NCBI GenBank assembly: GCA_028386065.3
Contig: JAKUCV010006706.1
Span: forward strand, 246,538 to 310,537
Direction of reading: 5' to 3'
DNA from: Turnera subulata
Taxonomy: Eukaryota > Streptophyta > Magnoliopsida > Malpighiales > Passifloraceae
DNA: 64,000 bases
The translations under genes and the position numbers were made by a program. Positions 1 to 9,608 of the stretch are shown piece by piece. Each line of letters starts with the position of its first letter. The first letter of the stretch is position 1. The notes under the pieces were generated by a model. It was not told the DNA's origin, searched no databases, and saw nothing but the letters and a program-made list of their open reading frames with translations.

Positions 1-257
1 CAAGTTGTTCTTGACTTCACTTCTTTTTGCTTGACATTGCCCTTGTACATTTTGAGTTCCTAACTCATCTTTCTCTTCTTGCTTGTAGCTTCAAATTGAT
101 CACATTGTTTGAGCTCTTGATCTTTGCTTGATTTCTTTTTGCTTCAAGGATGTCATCAATTGAGCCAAGGTTTGTCATTATCAAAACCCTGAAATGAAAC
201 AAGGTGGCATGAGTTCTAACAGACATACCTAAGCCAAATACCTATCATGGAACGCGA
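1..257. other. Flank upstream of gypsy gag; no gene seen
   Basis: AT-rich sequence with repeated TTGCTTGA-like words. It probably belongs to the internal region of the Ty3/gypsy element that follows, because the gag reading frame starts at 258. No primer binding site or 5' LTR edge is visible, so the 5' LTR must lie outside the window or be lost. Confidence 0.4.
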
Positions 258-950
258 GTGGCTAAGGATCTTGACAATTTTTTGTTTAGAGTGAATCAAT
301 ACTTTGCAGATATGAGGATTACTAATGAGGACCAGAAAGTGCAAATTGCTTCTAGGTACTTCAAGGATGCTGCTGTACTTTGGTGGAAACAAAGACTAGA
401 GACCTTGGAGGCAGAAAGGAAGAGACTTTCATGGGACGGGTTCGTGACGGAACTGAAAGCACAGTTCTATGCCAAGTATGCTGATAGGGAGGCGAGAAGG
501 AAAATGCGCAACCTTAAACAGGGGGATAGTATTCGGAAGTATGTGAAGGAGTTTCAAGAGCTGAAGTTTGAAATTCCACGCATGCCAGAGTCTGAAGCGT
601 TTGATATGTTCGTTGGAGGCTTGCAAGATTGGGCACAGATGGAGGTCGATAGACGCGAGGTTGAGACCTTGGTCGATGCTATTCGAGTGGTGGAATCCTT
701 AGCAGATTACAAGGGAGACAAGCCGAAGAGCTCTAATCACCAGGATGGCGATTCTAAAGGTGGTGGAGAGAAGGCTAAGTTCGAGGGTTATACATCATCA
801 ACAAAGTCAGGTGACGCCAAATCAGGGAGAGGAGGCAAAAGTGATGATAAACAACCGTGGGAATGTTTTCTGTGCAAGGGATGACACAGTGTTCGCGATT
901 GTCCGAAGAAGCATAGGCTTGTTGCGGCAGTGAAACACATCGAAGCAGAG
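258..950 (+). pseudogene. Ty3/gypsy gag (capsid and zinc knuckle), broken
   Basis: Retrotransposon Gag, which packages element RNA into particles. The 208-residue frame carries the retrotransposon gag core (FKDAAVLWWKQRL, then DRREVETLVDAIRVVESLADY) followed by a basic Gly/Ser/Lys-rich linker. A zinc knuckle lies at about 864-912 in the form C-x2-C-x3-H-x4-C (CFLCKG, stop, HSVRDCPKK). A TGA at 882-884 falls inside the knuckle, so the protein is truncated before its last zinc ligands. The protease follows almost at once. Called from gag-like residues, the knuckle and the context; a decayed copy. Confidence 0.85.
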
Positions 951-1601
951 GAGCAAGCTCAGAACAAGCATGGAGACGGGGTCAGAATGGAACCAATGGA
1001 AAGACTCGATGAGATGGATGCGGTAGCTAAACCAGACAAGAAGGGACGGATGTTCGTTCGAGTTCAAGTCAGAGGTACAGAGTTGGATGCTTTGGTTGAC
1101 ACAGGTGCGACTCACAATTTTCTACAAGCCAAGATGGCCAGAGAATTGGGGATTCGGTATACAAGTCAATAGAGTGGCACAACTACCATGAAGACGGTGA
1201 ACTTGGAGGCACAACCTACTATGGGGATAGCATATGATGTCAAGGTTCGCATTGGTGATTGGTGTGGACGGCTAGAGTTTACTGTGGTGGAGCTTGATGA
1301 TTATCCTATGGTACTCAACATGGAGTTCTTGGATAAAAGGGAAGCGTTGATCTTTTGCAAAGAGAGTAAGATTGTACTCGATGGTGTGCAGTCATGCTGC
1401 ATCTTGAGCACCATGCGAGAATCTACCTTGAGAGCAATATCAGCGGCAAAGATGGCTTTGGAAACGGGGCAAGCTAGTGTGGCAAAACCAAACGAGGCAG
1501 TGGTAGAGGCGATACCAAAGGAAGAAGAAATTCCTACGGATAGGCAACCATTGCGCATGTGGGTAAAGGCACACCGGATTGTTCGTTGTACGGAGGACTA
1601 A
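930..1601 (+). pseudogene. Ty3/gypsy aspartic protease region, broken
   Basis: Retroviral-type aspartic protease domain. The active-site triad is visible as LVDTGATHNFL (DTGA at about 1098-1109), preceded by FVRVQVRGTELDA. A TAG at 1170-1172 interrupts the frame. The following frame (1188-1601) holds the second half of the domain, ending around MVLNMEFLDK, and a linker. Reverse transcriptase, RNase H and integrase core, which should follow over roughly 3 kb, are absent: the linker runs into a chromodomain-like end within a few codons. This is an internal deletion product. Confidence 0.8.
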
Positions 1602-1730
1602 GTAGTACTCGAGTATCTAGTCAAGTGGAGGGACCAACCTGAAGCAAGATGGATGCACGAGAACAAGCTGAATCGATTTGGAAGGCAAATGGCTTCCTAT
1701 CTACGGAAGGCAATGAGGGCATTACCTGAA
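1602..1730 (+). pseudogene. Integrase C-terminal chromodomain remnant
   Basis: After a stop at 1599-1601 the same frame reads LEYLVKWRDQPEARWMHEN and then a helical tail, ending at a TAG at about 1729-1731. EYLVKW is the core of the chromodomain found at the integrase C terminus of plant chromoviruses, where it targets integration to marked chromatin. Its position directly after the protease linker shows that all of RT, RNase H and the integrase core were deleted. A GGTGGTGGAGAA purine tract at 1734-1745 precedes the LTR and fits the polypurine tract. Confidence 0.7.
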
Positions 1731-1744
1731 TAGGTGGTGGAGAA

Positions 1745-2191
1745 TGTCATACATTGGGATTTTTAGGCACGCAAAGTCCTAGTGTGAGCCAAATTCATGT
1801 GCAACATGGATTGTTGGTGAGGAGTTTGTTATGTAATTGAATTAGTCACTTAATTATGTAATAGACTTGTATCATTGTGGGCTTAGACTTGACTAATCCT
1901 TGTCCATAAGGAATAGGAGTGGGGGATAAGAAACTTAGTTTGAGAAGGATTGGGTTTTCTTAGGATTTCTCGGAGAGTACTCAAGTGCTAGTATAAATAG
2001 CATAAGAGGGGAGGCGTTGGGCTGTAGAAGGTGTTATTGTATTCTTTGAGCAATAATATACTACGGAGATTTCTCCCATATCCCTGTGTTTTATTATTTT
2101 GTTTGCTTAAGGCTTATCTAGGCATCGTTTCGACCTAGAGCCGCACGGGCATTGGGGTGTTCTTCCGCTGCGCCACCCTGTGCCCGTGACA
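1745..2191 (+). mobile_element. 3' LTR of the Ty3/gypsy chromovirus remnant
   Basis: A 447-bp LTR that starts TGTCA and ends TGACA, a perfect 5-bp terminal inverted repeat, directly after a purine tract. It contains a promoter TATA box (TATAAATA at 1992-1999) about halfway and a short AATAATATA stretch downstream (about 2050), as expected for U3-R-U5 order. The matching 5' LTR is outside the window, so a target duplication cannot be tested. Confidence 0.75.
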
Positions 2192-2371
2192 CTTGCTTGC
2201 TCCCCCCTATATCCGCCCCTGCCATTAAACATGGGTCCGAAAAACCCAAAAACCCTAGACATATCATATATGTATATGTACAGTACACGTACACAGTATA
2301 AGTTAGGTCATAAGTTACAGTGAGTCTTGACTAGTTGTCGAACTTGCATGCATCCTCGCCAAGACAGAGAG

Positions 2372-2515
2372 GAGTGGCGGCAGCCCGGGGGTGGCCATGG
2401 CCCCCCTAGACTTCGGATATGAACATATTGTGTAACAATAGATTTACAAAGCAAGGCTTGGTTTGGTGGTAAAATGGTGATGTTATGTTCATATCAACTT
2501 GGATTCGAACCTTAA
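2372..2515 (+). repeat. GC-rich head plus tRNA-like box A/B repeat
   Basis: The repeat begins AGTGGCGGCAGCCCGGGGG, followed by GGCCCCCCTAGA. It then has a tRNA-like pair: box A TTGGTTTGGTGG at about 2458-2469 and box B GGATTCGAACC at 2501-2511. A diverged copy of the same arrangement is at about 12637-12780. A poly-C run (about 2547-2567) follows. It lies in the 5' part of the LINE and could be a nested SINE-like element or part of the LINE leader; I cannot tell which. Confidence 0.4.
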
Positions 2516-2796
2516 TTCCAACCCCCCTTTTTCTTTTATTTTGCCCACCCCCCCCCCCCCCCCCCCTCCCCCTTCTAATTCCAACTAAGCTCCACCATCA
2601 TGAAGGACTAATTAAAGTGGAGACATGAGACAAATATCCACCAACATTTGAACAAGATGAATCAGCGTTAATTAGTTGAAGAACTCATTTGGGCAGACAA
2701 AGAAGAATCTCGTCTTTGGTAGCTGCAGATTCAACCAAAGAAAAATGGTGTGTACGTATAATCACAATTAATAAAGCTAGAGCGAGCGGTGCGAGC

Positions 2797-3990
2797 ATGG
2801 TGAGTGAGAATTTGAGTAGCAGCAGAAATGATGATCATCGGAGCAAAGGAAAATTCATCCCTAAACCATCCTTCTTCTCAAGATGGCCGAGAGTTCAGAT
2901 TCAAAGGGCGTTAGAGGATAGACGTGCAGTGAGCATATTCGTGGAAAACATCCTAACTGACTGGGGAGCCATTGATGTCTATAAGGAAATGTCGAGGTTA
3001 GGAACCGTCCTAGACGTGTATATTCCAGGGAAGTTCAACTTGAATGGGGTTCGTTTTTGCTTCGTGCGATTTGAATTCCATGGTAAGGCTGAGGTGATGG
3101 TAGGAAAAGTAAACAGGTCTAGGAACATCAACGGGATGATGATTGCCAAGGTGGCAAAACGCAAGGAGGGTGGCGGTCAGGAAGATGGTTTGAGAAAAGT
3201 CAAGAGTCCGGATGGCCGGATGAAGATTGAAGCGAAGGTTATGGCTGATTGCTCATATGCTCAGATGGTGAGTAGAAAGGTGCTTACGGGGGAAGATAGT
3301 CAGGAAAATCCGTTGGTGTCATTTAAGTTTATACCATCGGAGAGAAGCATCAATAGGCTTGGAGCTTGTGCGTTTGTAGTGTTAAAGGAGGGCATCTCTT
3401 ATGATGCGATTTCTATCGGATTTAGTGAGGTTTTTAACGTCCCAATACTGGTGAAAAGGCTTGGCGGTCTGTACGTCTTGCTAGCCTTTGAATCAAGGGC
3501 TGCCATGGAATCCTGCTTGAAACACAAAGATGCATGGTGTAATGAATATTTTGATCTTTTGAAGATATGGGAGGAAGGGGACGGTGCTTCTCACCGAGAG
3601 TGCTGGTTGCATATTTATGGTGTACCCCCAGAAGCGTGGTGTGAGTCTTTCTTCAATAAGATAGCGGTGCGTTTTGGCAGTTTTGTCAAATTAATCAATA
3701 GCTTCGAGACGAGCAAAAATGTGGAGATGGCAAGGGTTTTGATTTTGACTACATATAAATCACCTTTATCTCGTGTTTTTTTAAGGTGAAGATCGGTCAA
3801 AAAGTTTATGACATTACTGTGGTGGAAGCTCAGCCTCCGGTGGTTGTTTTGAATGGTGACGATTAGAGGTCGTTGAATGAGTGGCGGTTCAGGCAACGGT
3901 CGGCATGGTCTAGTCCTGTCTGATTCCAAAAGTCACATTGGGGCTGGTGGGGAGGAACCCCAGGAGTCGGGTGATCCTTTTGGTATCATT
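2797..3990 (+). pseudogene. LINE ORF1, RRM-type, first part (interrupted)
   Basis: RNA-binding ORF1 protein of a plant L1-like element. The frame reads from Met at 2797 to a TGA at 3787-3789. An RRM domain is visible at its start: RNP2-like VSIFVENI, then RNP1-like VRFCFVRF. A central domain ending CWLHIYGVPPEAWCESFF is typical of plant LINE ORF1. A run of seven T at 3777-3783 shifts the frame. The homologous sequence continues as KIGQKVYDITVVEAQPPVV until the MULE insertion at 3991. Non-functional. Confidence 0.75.
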
Positions 3991-5007
3991 GGGTTAAAAA
4001 CATTTTACCTACCTCAATTTTGTTTTCAAAATAAATTGATACCTCATCTAAAAAAACTGGTATTTTACTACTCAAACCTTATTCTTTGAAGATTTTAATA
4101 CCTCAAGTTCAACCAATCTGGGGTTCAACCTATTTTTAAATTGAGGGTATTGATGATGAGGCGTGGATTAATCAAAACCATTAAAACAAATTCTAAATTA
4201 ATTTTTTTAAGAAAAGCAAACATTGAACATCGCTCGCTCACCCACCCCCCGGCCTGCTCCTCCACCGCCACCGCCGCCGCCGCCACCTTCCTCTCTTACA
4301 ATTCAGTTGCTGCAAAATTGAGTGTTTGATATACAACAAACTTGAAATTCCAAAAACAAAGCTAATCTGGTCCACTGTTTACCAAAGTTGTTAAGTACTA
4401 TTGATCGTTTCATCAGTGCATAAGAGATATCATCATCTCGTGCATAGATTGAAAGGGATAACAAAATACCACCCCCACAACCATGCCCCTTGGGCCCCCC
4501 TCCTCCACAAAACCCCAAGCTGACCACCATCTCTCCACCGCCTCTCTCAGCCACCAAAACAATAACAACCATCACAACACCTTCCCCTAAAAACATCCAA
4601 ACAAACACCCATCTAACAAAACCGCTATAACCCAATAAATCGGACTACCTACTTGACAAGATGAAGATTTAAAACAAAAAAAAAAATAAAGCAACAGGTC
4701 GCTACCTGTCTTGGCCGCAACGGTGGTGGTGGAGGGGGAGGCTAGTGAGGGGGAAGGGAGGGGAGGGAGGGAGGCGTAAGTGTTTCTTTTTTTTTTTTAA
4801 TTAAAATTTATTTTGAACGGTTTTGATGAGCTCACGTGTGACCATCAAGACCTTCCATTTATAAACGGGTTAAACCTTGCATTTGTTCAATAGGAGGTAT
4901 TGAAAGTTTGAAATAACAAACTTAGGGGGTTAAAATACGGGTTTTTTTAGTTGGGGTACTGATTTGTTTTGAAAACAAACTTGAGGTAGGGAGAATGTAT
5001 TTAACCC
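3991..5007. mobile_element. Mutator-like (MULE) element, non-autonomous, 9-bp TSD
   Basis: A 1017-bp insertion flanked by GGTATCATT at 3982-3990 and 5008-5016, a perfect 9-bp TSD. The ends are GGGTTAAAAACATTTTACC and, read inversely, GGGTTAAATACATTCTCCC. Similarity between the inverted ends continues for roughly 220 bp through CTACCTCAA, TTTGTTTTCAAAA and ATCAAAACC words. Long terminal inverted repeats and a 9-bp TSD are diagnostic of the Mutator superfamily. No transposase is present. The middle (about 4230-4780) is C-rich on one strand and could be captured sequence. It interrupts LINE ORF1. Confidence 0.88.
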
Positions 5008-5016
5008 GGTATCATT

Positions 5017-5717
5017 GATATCATTAGGTATCTTGAAAAGGGAAAGTTTGTCGTGGCGAATGATGTGGGTGTGCCGACATTTAATGAAGATGATACGCCG
5101 CCTGGGGGATATTCGAGGATGATGATGGGTCGGGGGGGCGTAGATTTCTGGAAGGAAGGGGCCATGATGTTCGAGTCAGGATGGCCCACAGACTGTTCAG
5201 GGTAAGCCTTGTCTGGCTTTTGAGGAGGATCCGGCTGATGGGCCTCATCAGATTAATTCGGTGAAGGAATCGATTTTTGCCCGTTCCGAAACGATGTCGA
5301 ATTTGAATTTGGAGGATAAATCGGGATCAGACAATGAGGATTCAGTGGAGTTATTTTTAAAAAAAAAGCTGAGAAAACAATTTCGGCTTCTTATGGAGAA
5401 GGCTGACTCCAAAAAGCGATCCCCGTTATAGCAAATTCAAGAAAATGAAAAAGATTATTCCTGGAGGCCAAGTAAGATCGATTAGATCGGGGGAAAGCTC
5501 CACTCAAGATGGCGATATAAGAGCTGTGAATGCCCGGGTTTCGGCTGCAGTGGACTCAACCTTCTGTTTCAAATCTATAGAAGCGGCCGGGACTATGGAG
5601 GTAGGCACAAGATTGGGGCTTCGGGTTGTGGGTGATCCAGAGGTGCTTGCAAAGGAGTTCGAGGGGTTGATCGAGAAAGAAGGGGCTGATTGGGTGGAGA
5701 TGAGGGATGATTTGTAA
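5017..5717 (+). pseudogene. LINE ORF1, second part after the MULE
   Basis: The LINE sequence resumes directly after the TSD. It holds decayed low-complexity and acidic coding pieces with several frame changes, and ends in an open stretch at 5445-5717 (MKKIIPGGQVRSIRSGESS and a Glu-rich end). It corresponds to the variable C-terminal linker of ORF1 that precedes ORF2. Assignment rests on position between ORF1 and ORF2 rather than on a conserved domain. Confidence 0.5.
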
Positions 5718-5771
5718 CCTAGTCGTTTGATGCAGGTCAGTAGTCGTGTCTCTTTTGTTTAGCTACGCTAA

Positions 5772-7097
5772 GTCTAATTTCGTGGAATATTAGAGGGCTG
5801 GGTTCGACCAAAAACGTAGGAGCGTTAAAGAGTTAATGGGTAAGGTGACTGCAAGGATGGTTCTCTTATATGAGACAAAATGCTGTGGGTAGAATTACAG
5901 TGAGTTTAATCGTCTTTGGGGAGGAGATCCTTCTGACTTTCTGAGTGTAGATGCTATTGGAAGTTCTGAAGGTCTTGTTTCGTTGTGGGAGTCTAATTTT
6001 TTCAATGCCTCTAGGCGAGCTGTAGGCAGTAAAAGGATTTTAGTGGAAGGGAAGATGATGGGTGATATAAATCTGGGCGTTTGTGGTGTTCATGGTCCTA
6101 GCACAATGGAGGAAGGCATTTTGCTTATGGGAGGAACTTCTTGGTCGGATCTCCGAGGGAGTTTTGAAACAAGTGTATCTGAGGTTATATGCGATAGCTA
6201 ATAACAAACTGACTCTGGTAAGGGATGTGTTACGTGTTGTAGATGGTCAGCAGGTGTGGAGTTTTAATTGGAGAAGGAACCTATATTCGTGGGAGCATGT
6301 GGAGGTTGAGTAGATCAAAAGAAGTTTGGTTGATACGGTGNTGCAAGGATGGTTCTCTTATATGAGACAAAATGCTGTGGGTAGAATTACAGTGAGTTTA
6401 ATCGTCTTTGGGGAGGAGATCCTTCTGACTTTCTGAGTGTAGATGCTATTGGAAGTTCTGAAGGTCTTGTTTCGTTGTGGGAGTCTAATTTTTTCAATGC
6501 CTCTAGGCGAGCTGTAGGCAGTAAAAGGATTTTAGTGGAAGGGAAGATGATGGGTGATATAAATCTGGGCGTTTGTGGTGTTCATGGTCCTAGCACAATG
6601 GAGGAAGGCATTTTGCTTATGGGAGGAACTTCTTGGTCGGATCTCCGAGGGAGTTTTGAAACAAGTGTATCTGAGGTTATATGCGATAGCTAATAACAAA
6701 CTGACTCTGGTAAGGGATGTGTTACGTGTTGTAGATGGTCAGCAGGTGTGGAGTTTTAATTGGAGAAGGAACCTATATTCGTGGGAGCATGTGGAGGTTG
6801 AGTAGATCAAAAGAAGTTTGGTTGATACGGTGTTTGGTCTGGGTAATTCTAATACTTGGAGTTGGTGTGAAGGAACAGAGGGTAAAATATATTGTCAAGG
6901 TTGGTTATGAATATGCAATATCTTGCTTGAATCCAAGAAGTGGTAAACCATGGGTTTGGATTGGTCATACTCCCTACAAGGTTGAATGTTTTGTGTGGAT
7001 GACTATGAACAATGGGTTAGCAGTAAGATCAACACTGATTCGAAGCAACACAGCCAAGCTTTCCTTACTAATTATCAGCCCTGATTGTTTTATCTGA
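5772..7097 (+). pseudogene. LINE ORF2 remnant: endonuclease start and zf-RVT-like end
   Basis: ORF2 normally encodes endonuclease, reverse transcriptase and RNase H. The frame opens with SLISWNIRGLGSTKNV at about 5772, the canonical first motif of plant LINE endonuclease. It continues as a fragment (FLSVDAIGSSEGLVSLWES) and then jumps into VWSFNWRRNLYSWE and PYKVECFVWMTMNNGLAVRS, which matches the zinc-finger-like region downstream of RT. The RT core is deleted. The segment 5850-6340 is repeated exactly at 6342-6832. Non-functional. Confidence 0.65.
5850..6832 (+). repeat. Exact 491-bp tandem duplication separated by one N
   Basis: 5850-6340 and 6342-6832 look identical base for base, as far as I can compare by eye, with a constant offset of 492. 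The only base between them is the ambiguous N at 6341. In an otherwise decayed LINE, a perfect repeat with an N exactly at the joint looks like two overlapping contig ends set side by side in the assembly rather than a biological duplication. Confidence 0.85.
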
Positions 7098-7290
7098 ATG
7101 CATACTAGCGTGGAAGGCGCCGGTTTATAAACCTCAGCTTGCTTATGAAAGTTTTTTTTTTTTTTTTAATTGTACTCCCTTGGTTTTAGTTGTTTCAGGT
7201 GCCGTCATTACTTTAATGACTATGACCTGATTGTATTTATATGCTTTACTATGCAATAATCATCATCGTTCTTATAAAAAAAAAAAAAAA
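7098..7290 (+). other. LINE 3' UTR and poly(A) tail
   Basis: Non-coding end of the LINE: GT-rich sequence with a T17 run near 7150, then TTATATGCTTTACTATGC and an A15 tail at 7276-7290, immediately followed by the downstream TSD copy. The poly(A) position defines the element as plus-strand. Confidence 0.7.
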
Positions 7291-7305
7291 GTACACGTAC
7301 ACAGT

Positions 7306-8858
7306 CGGCCAATATATGCATTCGTGGAAAGTTGGTCTTCCTCAGAAATTTCGGAGGAGTGGCCTGGTTAATAATTTTTACACCTTCAAAATCCCATGTT
7401 TTCAACCTCTGAAAAATCAATCTTTCAGGCTGGGCTACCAAAGTGCGTATGCTGCTGCATCAACCAAGTCCTGGGTTTACTAGCATCAAAAAAGAAAAGA
7501 AAAGAAAAAGAAACAGGCACGTCTTGATGAGATAACACGTAGTTATCCCTTGTTTTAAATATTTTATATGATTCCACCAAAATTGTCTATTTTATTTATC
7601 TTTTTATTAATTTTAGTTAAAATTTGGTCACGCTTGATGAGATATATACGGGTAGTCTTGGGTTTTACACGGAGAGTGGCTTTTGGGGTTTGTCTTTTGA
7701 TTTCCAAGTTGCTTGCACTTATTATACCTCAGCAAGTGGGGCTTTAGAGTTTTACTCATTTTAAGAATTAACTTCACACAATCCCTTGTTTATGATTATT
7801 TAACTAGATTTCAGTTACTTATTCTGGTAGATTCCTTTGATTTCAGTCTCAATTTTATTGTTGGCACTTGATGTTTCAGTTTGAATTTTCTGTTACTAAT
7901 ACGATTACAGTTGTATCTCAATACTAAAACAACAGCAGGTAAAAAAACAAATTTTCAGACGATAGCAACAGCAATAATAGAGTTGTTTGATGATGGAGAG
8001 ATTTTAAATAAAAAATAAAAAATATAATATTACACGATGCTATGTACTTCAGTTAATCTTGTATCTGTGCTTTGTATTCAGGGTGACTTACGTTTCAGAT
8101 ATGGTTACCCGAATTCCATCTCTATGCATATCTTTAGATGGAACTGTTACCTTGACAGAATTCGCTGCTATTTGATAGCTTTTGATTAAACTGGTGGTAA
8201 ACGTTGTCGTAGTTTGACTAGACTAAGGTGGACCTAGATAAACGAGAGAAAACGGGAAGTTTTTACAACGAAGTGGAGTTCTTATTAAAAAAAATATTAG
8301 AAACGTCAGTTCAAAACGAACAAAGTAAACCAAAGAAAGATACGTACGTTTGTAGAGTGTCGTCAGGGACATCCGCACATGTTCCCTTCTTCTGTGTATC
8401 TCTTTTTCTCTTTTTTTTTTCTCTTTTTGGCTCTGGAGAAATATAATAAGCTGAGTTAATTTTTTTTATCTCTTTATCCATAATTAGCAGTACAGAAACA
8501 AGCGGTTAAGTTTTCCATATGCTAAAAGAGTAGAAAGGAGCTTTACACTCGCTTCATGTAGCTGGGAACGGGAGAATATAGTCTGATGAATGTGGTTTCC
8601 GGGAGCTGAGTTTCCATCTTTGTGCTGATTTGTTTAGTTCAACCGTATCACACCCTTTCCAAAGACAGGGAAAAGGGAAAGAAAAGAAATAAAATAATTA
8701 TTTTGGGTACCGAAAAATGGATAGGCAATCAATATCAAGGAACTTAAAACGTTCTTCTGTAGGACAAATGAAATATTAGCTAGGAGAACTAATTTTTTTG
8801 TTATGTGATGGGGTTATGATAAAATCGTGCTTATTTGTTCCTTGAACTTGTTTGATGG
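7306..8858. other. Intergenic, no gene recognised
   Basis: AT-rich sequence with homopolymer runs. Short open frames (for example 8228-8446) have no recognisable domains and no splice or promoter context. I see no terminal repeats or coding signal. Confidence 0.5.
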
Positions 8859-8866
8859 GACTGAAC

Positions 8867-9539
8867 TAGGGATGGCAAAAATCCCCACGACTGCGGGGAT
8901 CCGCGGGGAATCCCCGCCGTGGGGATGGGGATGGGGGCGATTAATGACCCGCGGAGATGGGGATGGGGAGGATTTTCAACTCGAGACTAATAATTTGGGG
9001 ATGGGGATTATAATACCCGCCCGCGGGGATCCGAAAAAATATAAAATAACGATTTTACCCTTCTAGTTAATACTCCATCTCTTCATATATATTTTAAATT
9101 TGAATTTTTAGTCATTTTGTTCAAATAGAAAATTAAAAAAAGATAAAAATATAATATGATATAGACTATAATTTAGTTCAGTTTACTTAATTTAATGTTT
9201 TTTTTTTCGTTATTATGGTGGTTGGATTTGAATCTTTTAGTCGTAATATGTAGTCTTAGATAGTAATATATACTTTGTATTGACACTAACATTAATATGT
9301 ATTTTGTAATAGTTTAGAACTAAATTTCAAGCTTCCAAATAGAAAAAATTATAATTTTAAAATGAATATAATTTGAGTCGTGGGGACCCGAGGGATTCGC
9401 GCGGAATGCGGGGGCCGGGGATGGAGACCAAATTCCCGCCGCCGCGGGGAATGGGGATGGGGATGGGGAGAGTTTTGGATCGCGGGGATGGGGCGGAGAT
9501 TGCTCTACTCGCACAATCCCCGCCCCGTTGCCATCCCTA
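8867..9539. mobile_element. hAT-type MITE with G-rich subterminal repeats
   Basis: A 673-bp element with termini TAGGGATGGCAA and TTGCCATCCCTA, flanked by a perfect 8-bp TSD GACTGAAC (8859-8866 and 9540-9547). An 8-bp TSD and short inverted repeats of this type indicate the hAT superfamily. Both ends carry clusters of GGGGATGGGGATGGGG and CCGCGGGGAT words; the centre is AT-rich. It has no transposase, so it depends on a partner element elsewhere. Confidence 0.9.
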
Positions 9540-9608
9540 GACTGAACCTAATTATGGCTTCTACAGGGAGTTATGGCACACCATAAAGAAATAGTAGAAT
9601 ACTTCAAT

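Larger units (their letters stand above)
2298..7290 (+). mobile_element. L1-type LINE with 15-bp TSD, heavily rearranged
   Basis: GTACACGTACACAGT occurs at 2283-2297 and again at 7291-7305, directly after a 15-A tail (7276-7290). This is the mark of target-primed insertion and fixes the element limits. Inside are ORF1 (RRM type), the beginning of ORF2 (endonuclease) and the end of ORF2 (zf-RVT-like region). The reverse transcriptase core is missing. Later events are a MULE insertion in ORF1 (3991-5007) and a 491-bp exact duplication at the N (6341). The element is dead but its edges are clear. Confidence 0.82.

Noticed and set aside
2458..2512. tRNA gene
   Set aside because: Box A and B words are present but no cloverleaf can be drawn around them; more likely a SINE-like promoter.
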